Shown piece after piece: positions 58,968 to 64,000 of a stretch of 64,000 nucleotides of DNA (position 1 is the first letter of the stretch; the number at the start of each line of letters is the position of its first letter). The notes below the pieces were generated by a model. It saw nothing but the letters and a program-made list of their open reading frames with translations. It was not told where the DNA came from and did no database searches. A program made the translations under genes and the position numbers. The stretch spans positions 1-64,000 of the forward strand of contig CAMFHP010000030.1 in assembly GCA_945952225.1 (NCBI GenBank). The letters run 5' to 3'. This stretch comes from an uncultured Myxococcaceae bacterium. GTDB taxonomy: Bacteria; Myxococcota_A; Polyangia; Polyangiales; Ga0077539.

Positions 58968-59811
58968 TCCACGAGCCCGCGGGGCCGCGGCAGTACCAGG
59001 CCGCGAGCTGCGCATCGAGGCCCGTGTCGCCCTCGTGAAAGTAGATCGGGCTCGCGCCGTCGTCGGTCACCACGCGGGCCATGCGACCGTTCGCGAAGAT
59101 CTCGGCCTTCACGTCGGTGGGCATGGGCTTGAGCTGGGCCTCGGGGTTGCGCATGAGCTCTTCGATGCCGATGACCCGCCACGCGTCGTCGAGGGTCGGG
59201 AGGTAATACGCGGATTGAAGCTCGCGCGCGTTGACCGCCATGATCGCGCGGAGTTCGGCGGTGTCGCGGTTGCGCAGGGCGTTCCAGAAGCGCTGGTTCT
59301 CGGCGAGCAGCTCGCGGAAGGTCACCGACGTGGGCTCGATGGCCGGCGCGCGCACCCAGCGCCACTCGGGAAAGGGCGTCTGCATCACCACGGTGCGCGC
59401 CGCGAGCGCGTGCTGCGCGGGCTCGTACACGTGCTGGAGCGGACCCGCGCCGTCGCCTTCGAGGGAGCTCGCGCCGAAGCCCGTCGGATCACCGCCGCGG
59501 AACACGATGCTCGCGAGGGCCGTGCGTTCGGTCATCTCGCGCGCATAGGGCCTGCGGCACAGCGTGACGGAGCACTCGACGTGGGCGTTGTCGAGGCCGT
59601 ACGAGGGCGACTGATCGGAGGCCTGCGCGGGGAGGATCTTCACCACGAGGGAGTTCTCGCCCGTGAAGACCAGGGGATTGAGCGGAACCTCGAAGTCGAC
59701 GCGCGAGGTCGACACGTCGGTGGCGAACACCGGAATGTCGTTCACGCGGATCTCGGGGCGGCAGAAGCACACGCCGATCAGCAGCGTGAAGTACTGGGGC
59801 TCGTCGTTCAT
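58954..59811 (-). CDS. Hypothetical protein in the second T6SS module (possible immunity)
   Basis: A 285-residue soluble protein that I do not recognise. The N-terminal 110 residues look like a beta-sandwich (RVDFEVPLNPLVFTGENSLV). The C-terminal half is mixed, with TFRELLAENQRFWNALRNRD. No signal peptide is seen. It lies 56 bases downstream of the helical gene at 59868 on the same strand, divergent from the PAAR-amidase effector. The position suggests an accessory or immunity role, but an immunity factor against a cell-wall amidase would normally be exported. Confidence 0.7.
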   Translation of the reverse strand: MNDEPQYFTLLIGVCFCRPEIRVNDIPVFATDVSTSRVDFEVPLNPLVFTGENSLVVKILPAQASDQSPSYGLDNAHVECSVTLCRRPYAREMTERTALASIVFRGGDPTGFGASSLEGDGAGPLQHVYEPAQHALAARTVVMQTPFPEWRWVRAPAIEPTSVTFRELLAENQRFWNALRNRDTAELRAIMAVNARELQSAYYLPTLDDAWRVIGIEELMRNPEAQLKPMPTDVKAEIFANGRMARVVTDDGASPIYFHEGDTGLDAQLAAWYCRGPAGSWIMIR

Positions 59812-59867
59812 CGGGGTCTGCGATCCTGTGCGGTGGGGAGGAGCGGAAACGGTCTTCGCGGCGGCGC

Positions 59868-60239
59868 CTACGCGGGGTCTTCGGGGCGGTCCCACGCGAG
59901 CACGAGCTCGACCTGCGCGGCGAGGTGCAGGGCCTTGTCGTCGGCGTCGAGGTTCGGGTCGTCGAGGGCCTCACGCGCCCAGTCGTCGTCGTCGCCCGCG
60001 GGAAACTCCGGCCCGTAGAGCAGCCGACACTCGACGAAGGGAACGATGTCGCGCTCGGCGTGGAGGCCGTAGGTCTCCGCCGCGTCCATCCCTTCGGTCA
60101 CAAGCTGTCGGAGGGCGCCCGCGTCCATCGCGGCGGCGGCGTCGTGGCGCGCGCGGAGGTGGTCCATCGTGGAGCGGATGAAATCCTCGCGGCGCGCATC
60201 GCCCAACGCCTCGAACTGGGCCTCTCGGATCACGAACAC
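59868..60239 (-). CDS. Helical T6SS-associated accessory protein
   Basis: A 123-residue helical, acidic protein. The opening VIREAQFEALGDARREDFIR and the later phrase AAETYGLHAERDIVPFVECR resemble a family of unnamed helical proteins often found beside DUF4123 and VgrG genes; in those, a similar pattern reads 'YGLxxExxxxxFVxL'. This match is by memory of the pattern, not by search. The GTG at 60239 is chosen; a second GTG two codons later is possible. It is divergent from the PAAR effector gene across 145 bases. Confidence 0.65.
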   Translation of the reverse strand: MFVIREAQFEALGDARREDFIRSTMDHLRARHDAAAAMDAGALRQLVTEGMDAAETYGLHAERDIVPFVECRLLYGPEFPAGDDDDWAREALDDPNLDADDKALHLAAQVELVLAWDRPEDPA

Positions 60240-60384
60240 GGCGCGATGGGAACGCCCGCGCGCGCACCACGTCAAGCGCCTCCATGCGGCGCCATTGACG
60301 CCCGCGCAGCTCTCATGGTCGGATCTGCCCCGCCCGCGCCGCCCTCGCGCCGCACTCCCCACTTCTGGAGCGCCGAAGCCCCTC

Positions 60385-61263
60385 ATGCCGCCTGCCTCTC
60401 GCATCGGTGACAACCACACGTGCCCGATGGTCAACCCCGGCCCGACCCCGCACGTGGGCGGTCCGATCATCACGGGTCAGGGCAACGTGCTCATCGGCAA
60501 CAAGCCCGCGGCGCGCGTGAGCGACAAGGCCACCTGCAACGCCCCGCCCGACACCATCTCCATGGGCGCGCCCAACGTGCTCATCGGCAACAAGATGGCC
60601 GCGCGCATCGGCGATCCCACGGCGCACGGCGGGGTCATCGTGGCGGGCGAGGCCACGGTGCTCATCGGCACGCACCCGCAGGGCGCGGTGCTCAAGGCCG
60701 CGGCGAAATCGGGCGTGGCCTTCTGTGAAGAGTGCGCGCGCCGCAAGGCCGAAGAGCGCGCCCGTCGGATGCAACAGCGGCGCAACCGTCGGAGCACCAC
60801 CGCCTCGCACCAGCAGACCTCGAACGCGCGCACGTCGCCCGCACGCGCGCCCGCTCCGGCCGCGGCCGCAGGCGCTCCCTCGTCGGGACGCACGCCGTCG
60901 ATCAACGTCGACCGCGCCGTCGCGCACCTCGATGCGAACGCGGGGAGCCGCTCGCAGGGCCACTGCCTCCGCAACGTGCGCGAGGCCATCGAGGCCGGCG
61001 GAGGGCGCCCCGGTCGCACGCTCAGCGCGCAGGATTTCGGGCCGCACCTCGAACGCGCGGGCTTCGACGCCGTGGCCGACCATCGCACGCCCGGATACAC
61101 GCCCCAACGCGGTGACGTGACGGTGTTCCAGTCGGTGCCGGGGCATCCGCATGGGCACGTGGCGATGTACAACGGCGAGCGCTGGGTCTCGGACCACAAC
61201 CAGCAGGGCTTCTACGCCAACAGCGCGTACCGCTCGGGATCGTGGACGGTCTATCGCCCGTGA
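60385..61263 (+). CDS. T6SS effector: PAAR domain fused to CHAP/NlpC-like amidase
   Basis: A 292-residue two-domain effector. Residues 1-100 form a PAAR spike: RIGDNHTCPMV, then GPIITGQGNVLIGNKPAARV, and AHGGVIVAGEATVLIG. A Lys/Arg-rich and Pro/Ala-rich linker (about 105-170) follows. The C-terminal domain (about 175-292) has SQGHCLRNVREAI with candidate nucleophile Cys194, and HGHVAMYNG with His258, followed by WVSDHNQQ. This is the Cys-His order of CHAP/NlpC peptidoglycan amidases. It would cleave peptidoglycan peptides in a target cell. The stop overlaps the GTG of the DUF4123 gene. Confidence 0.85.
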   Translation: MPPASRIGDNHTCPMVNPGPTPHVGGPIITGQGNVLIGNKPAARVSDKATCNAPPDTISMGAPNVLIGNKMAARIGDPTAHGGVIVAGEATVLIGTHPQGAVLKAAAKSGVAFCEECARRKAEERARRMQQRRNRRSTTASHQQTSNARTSPARAPAPAAAAGAPSSGRTPSINVDRAVAHLDANAGSRSQGHCLRNVREAIEAGGGRPGRTLSAQDFGPHLERAGFDAVADHRTPGYTPQRGDVTVFQSVPGHPHGHVAMYNGERWVSDHNQQGFYANSAYRSGSWTVYRP

Positions 61264-61802
61264 CCGACGTCGTCTCCTCCGCGCCCCGCGACGCCCACGC
61301 GCTGGCGTCCCTCGACCGCGAGTCGCTCCCGCTCTACGCCGTGCTCGACGCCGCGCGCGACGACCTCGTGCTCCCGTGGGTGCGCCAGTGCGGCGCCGAC
61401 ACGCTCTGCCTCTACGACGGCTGGCAGGCGCAGGAACTCTCCGACGTCGCGCCGTACCTCGTCGCGCTCCCCCGCGGCTCCGAGGTGCTGCGCGATCTGC
61501 TCTCGCGCGCGTGGGGCCAGAGCTGGGGGGTGTTCTTCACGAGCGCCGAGCCCATGCGCGAGCTCCGTCGGCACCTCCGACGCTTCCTCCGCGTGCAGGT
61601 CGAGGGACGCGGCCGGATGCTCTTTCGCTACTACGACCCGCGCGTGCTCCGGGCCTTTCTCCCGACGTGCTCGCTCGAAGAGGCCAACCGCTTTTTTGGT
61701 CCGATCGACGCCTTCGTGGTCGAAGGCCACGCGGGCGAATCGGTGATGCGCTTCCACGTGACCCACGAGGGCGTCGCGTCGGAGATCGAACCCCTGCCCT
61801 GA
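61260..61802 (+). CDS. DUF4123 T6SS adaptor/chaperone
   Basis: A 180-residue DUF4123 protein. Family phrases are LYAVLDAARDDLVLPWV, YDGWQAQEL, WGVFFTSAEPMRELRRHLRR and FRYYDPRVLRAFLPTC. DUF4123 proteins bind PAAR or VgrG effectors and hand them to the spike. It begins in a GTGA overlap with the PAAR-amidase gene, which implies a dedicated chaperone made in step with its effector. Confidence 0.92.
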   Translation: MTDVVSSAPRDAHALASLDRESLPLYAVLDAARDDLVLPWVRQCGADTLCLYDGWQAQELSDVAPYLVALPRGSEVLRDLLSRAWGQSWGVFFTSAEPMRELRRHLRRFLRVQVEGRGRMLFRYYDPRVLRAFLPTCSLEEANRFFGPIDAFVVEGHAGESVMRFHVTHEGVASEIEPLP

Positions 61803-61839
61803 CCGCGCGACGGTCGCGGTCGACGAAGCCCCCACAGCC

Positions 61840-62724
61840 ATGCCCCTGATCCTCTCCGTCATCCAGGGCCCGTCGATGTCGGGCACCGTCGTGGTCAGCC
61901 CCGAGCGCAGCCCGCGCACCGTCGGTCGCTCTCCGATGGCCGACGTGTACATCCCCGACGAGTGGCTCGGCGACGTGCACTTCGCGGTGTACTTCGACGG
62001 CGCCCGCGCGGTGCTCCGCGACCTCGGGAGCCCCAACGGCACGTACGTGAACGGCACCGGCGTGACCGAGTGCGCGCTCTCGCACGGCGACCAGGTGGCC
62101 GCGGGCCAGACCTTCTTCTCCGTCGAGGTGCAGCCCGAGGTGCAGGCCGCGCCCGTCGACGACGGAGAGATCACCCCCGACGAGCTCCTCGCGGCCTTTC
62201 GCAACGGCCCCCGCGAGCGCGTGCGCTGGGCCCTCCGCGACGAGGATCACCACCTCTACGCCGTGGTCGACGCGGCCCTCGCGCCGGACCTCCTCGTCAC
62301 CATCAACCGCGCGGGCGAAACGTTCTGCGCCTTCGACGAGACCCGCGACCCCGAAGACCTCGGCGAGACCGCGCCCATGCTCGTCTCGCTCTCGATGGAG
62401 AGCGACCTCGTGGCCGACGTGGTCGAAGAGACCTGGGGCCACGGCGCGGCCGTGTACCTCGTGAGCGAGCACCCGTTCCATGAGGTGTACGCGCACCTCG
62501 TCTCGCTCGTGGAGTACGGCGACGACGGCGGCGTGCGCGGCACCAGCTTTCACAAACCCGACGTGCTGTACGAACACCTCGCGCGGTGCAGCACCGACGA
62601 AGCCCGCGACTTCTTCGGGCCGATCACCGCGTTCCTGGCAGAGAGCGAGAACCCTGATGAACTCCTTCGTTTTCAGCGATCCGAGAGCGGCGTCGAAGTC
62701 CAGTCGTTCCCCCTGGGCGACTAG
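61840..62724 (+). CDS. FHA-DUF4123 fusion, T6SS adaptor with signalling domain
   Basis: A 294-residue protein. The FHA domain is at about 1-100: [15 protein letters not shown] and [14 protein letters not shown] (29-30), His47 and Asn66 are conserved. However, the phosphothreonine-contacting Ser-Arg pair is Gly44-Asp45. The C-terminal part (about 110-290) is a second DUF4123, with [30 protein letters not shown] and [14 protein letters not shown]. This fusion is unusual: it ties a signal-reading fold directly to an effector chaperone. It is 37 bases downstream of the first DUF4123. The next gene begins inside its 3' end. Confidence 0.9.
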   Translation: MPLILSVIQGPSMSGTVVVSPERSPRTVGRSPMADVYIPDEWLGDVHFAVYFDGARAVLRDLGSPNGTYVNGTGVTECALSHGDQVAAGQTFFSVEVQPEVQAAPVDDGEITPDELLAAFRNGPRERVRWALRDEDHHLYAVVDAALAPDLLVTINRAGETFCAFDETRDPEDLGETAPMLVSLSMESDLVADVVEETWGHGAAVYLVSEHPFHEVYAHLVSLVEYGDDGGVRGTSFHKPDVLYEHLARCSTDEARDFFGPITAFLAESENPDELLRFQRSESGVEVQSFPLGD

Positions 62725-64000
62725 GCTCGGCGCGACCTTCGTCGCGCTGGCAGCGGCGGTCTCGTCGGCCCCGCAGGCGGAGGCGCAGACCCTCCAGGCC
62801 GCCTTCGCCGACACCGTGCGCGGCGGTCTCAGCACCGACGCGTGGGGCGAGCGCAGCACCACCACCGCGTTCACCCGCGGCGAGCTCACGGTGCAGATCC
62901 CCCGCGGCGGACGCGTGCGCTGGGCGCGCCTCTTCTCGGGCTTCACGGTCTTCTACGCGAACGCCTCGGTGCCCGCGTGGCCGCCGCGCGTTCCGCCGGG
63001 GCCCGCGGGCTCGCCGCGCCAGGTGGTGCTCGGCGCGGGCGCGAGCGCGATCACCCGCACGCTCGAAGGCACGCCGCGCTTCTTCGCGAGCACGCTCCCC
63101 ACGACGGGACGCACGGCCTACTGGGGCACCTTCGTGACCGATGTCACCACCGCGGTCGCAGCGGCCGTCGGGCCTTCGGCGCGCGGTGGCGTGGTGCGCA
63201 TTCCCATCGCCGAGCGCGGTGACGACGCGGCGCAGGAAGACTTCAACCTCATCCAGATCGGCGGGCACTACCTCGCCGTGGTGTACGACCTCGACTTCGG
63301 CCCGCGCCGCAACGTCGTCGTGTACGAGGGCGCGGCCACGAGCGGCTACGAGACCGCTTCGCTCCCGCTGCCTGGCGCCGTGGCCAATCGATGTCCCGCC
63401 GCGAGCCTCTCGCGCGGTGAGCCCTTCGCGGCCTCCGTGGGCGTGATGTGGGAGTTCAACCGTCGGCCCAACCCCGCGGCCCCCAACGACCCCACGCGCG
63501 ACACGTGCTCCGAAGAGGAGAGCCAGATCTGGGTGAACGGCAACATGCTCACGCAGCGCGCGGGCGGCGCCGACGACTGGCCCTCCGTCGCGGCGGGCAA
63601 CGGGTGCTTCGGCGCCACGGCGGGCCTCGCCACGATGGGCACCTTCGGCGGCACCGAGCCCGGCGCCGGACGCGCCGCGGGATCGCCCATCGGACTCGAC
63701 GGCGACGACATTCTCGGCACGCCCGCGCTGCCGCGCCTCGACGACGAGCTCTACGACTTCCGCACCGTGGTGCGCGACGGCGCGACGTCGATGCAGTTCC
63801 GCTTCGGAACCGACGGCGACGAGATGATCCCGGTGATCGCGTTCCAGACCCTCGCGCGCGTGAACGCCACCGACGCCGATGGTGATGGCTGGAGCGACAC
63901 CGTCGAAGGCGACTGCGTGGTCGACACCGACAACGACGGCACGCCCGACTACCTCGACATCGACAGCGACAACGACTGCCTCCCCGACGCGCGCGAGACC
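62657..64000 (+). CDS. Secreted DUF3344-like protein with TSP3-type calcium repeats (3' end missing)
   Basis: The first 448 residues are in the window. The start at 62657 overlaps the FHA-DUF4123 gene by 68 bases, because no other ATG or GTG precedes the signal peptide [19 protein letters not shown]. The middle resembles DUF3344 surface proteins ([15 protein letters not shown], then [16 protein letters not shown]). The last visible part has [14 protein letters not shown] and [19 protein letters not shown], thrombospondin type 3-like calcium repeats. It is likely exported and could be anchored or released, for example through a C-terminal sorting tail outside the window. Confidence 0.85.
   Translation, partial: MNSFVFSDPRAASKSSRSPWATRLGATFVALAAAVSSAPQAEAQTLQAAFADTVRGGLSTDAWGERSTTTAFTRGELTVQIPRGGRVRWARLFSGFTVFYANASVPAWPPRVPPGPAGSPRQVVLGAGASAITRTLEGTPRFFASTLPTTGRTAYWGTFVTDVTTAVAAAVGPSARGGVVRIPIAERGDDAAQEDFNLIQIGGHYLAVVYDLDFGPRRNVVVYEGAATSGYETASLPLPGAVANRCPAASLSRGEPFAASVGVMWEFNRRPNPAAPNDPTRDTCSEEESQIWVNGNMLTQRAGGADDWPSVAAGNGCFGATAGLATMGTFGGTEPGAGRAAGSPIGLDGDDILGTPALPRLDDELYDFRTVVRDGATSMQFRFGTDGDEMIPVIAFQTLARVNATDADGDGWSDTVEGDCVVDTDNDGTPDYLDIDSDNDCLPDARET

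Noticed and set aside
58954-60239. The two minus-strand genes as a clear immunity pair for the PAAR-amidase
   Set aside because: Neither has a signal peptide, so protection against a periplasmic amidase cannot be concluded; they are only listed as candidates.

Overview
The window is very GC-rich DNA from a member of the Myxococcota, probably a Polyangiales or Sandaracinaceae-type myxobacterium. This is inferred from content, not proven. The clues are a Hanks-type Ser/Thr kinase with a proline/methionine-rich linker, FHA-linked sigma-54 activators, MopE-type metal-binding repeat lipoproteins, a pilB-pilT-pilC-pilS cluster, many lipoproteins, and strong G/C preference at third codon positions. 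That codon bias creates very long open frames on the opposite strand, so most long antisense ORFs are artefacts. I see no rRNA, tRNA, CRISPR array, insertion sequence or integrase. Coding density is high, and no gap between genes exceeds about 250 bases.

Layout. 1-6538: a partial soluble chemoreceptor, a GT-C-like membrane protein with a DUF2288 protein, and a large GAF/PAS hybrid histidine kinase. 6752-11766: a MopE-repeat lipoprotein and an unassigned glycine-rich protein. 11787-16958: an MFS transporter, an acetyltransferase coupled to a three-domain DsbA-like lipoprotein, a membrane protein coupled to a lipase-like hydrolase, and a 58-residue ORF coupled to a zeta-toxin-like kinase. 17616-25904: a six-gene minus-strand operon that reads as an orphan type VI secretion (T6SS) effector module (DUF2169 adaptor, PAAR-like/lipase effector, ankyrin protein, poly-Gly protein, membrane-anchored pseudokinase, VgrG). 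26105-36742: lipoproteins, an M16 protease, a PEGA-type protein, an active Ser/Thr kinase, an M14 carboxypeptidase and an FGE-sulfatase-family protein. 36990-48288: a class II amidotransferase coupled to an NtrY-like kinase, a PilZ protein, a NicO-type metal transporter, a Cys-rich lipoprotein, an L,D-transpeptidase lipoprotein, an acyltransferase, a flippase and an unknown protein. 48319-58967: the type IV pilus cluster, flanked by an FHA protein, pgsA, an FHA sigma-54 activator in the place usually held by pilR, and a YbhN-type membrane protein. 58954-62724: a second orphan T6SS module (PAAR-amidase effector, a DUF4123 chaperone, an unusual FHA-DUF4123 fusion, and two divergent accessory genes). 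62657-64000: the 5' part of a secreted protein with calcium-binding-type repeats.

How the parts fit. No core T6SS sheath, baseplate or membrane genes are present, so both T6SS modules would have to load onto an apparatus encoded elsewhere. Each module pairs a tip component or effector with an adaptor (DUF2169 or DUF4123). Each also carries a domain borrowed from Ser/Thr-phosphorylation signalling: a pseudokinase in one and an FHA domain in the other. In both, residues normally needed for catalysis or phosphothreonine binding are replaced. This recurring, degenerate phospho-signalling theme attached to effector loading is the most unusual signal in the window.
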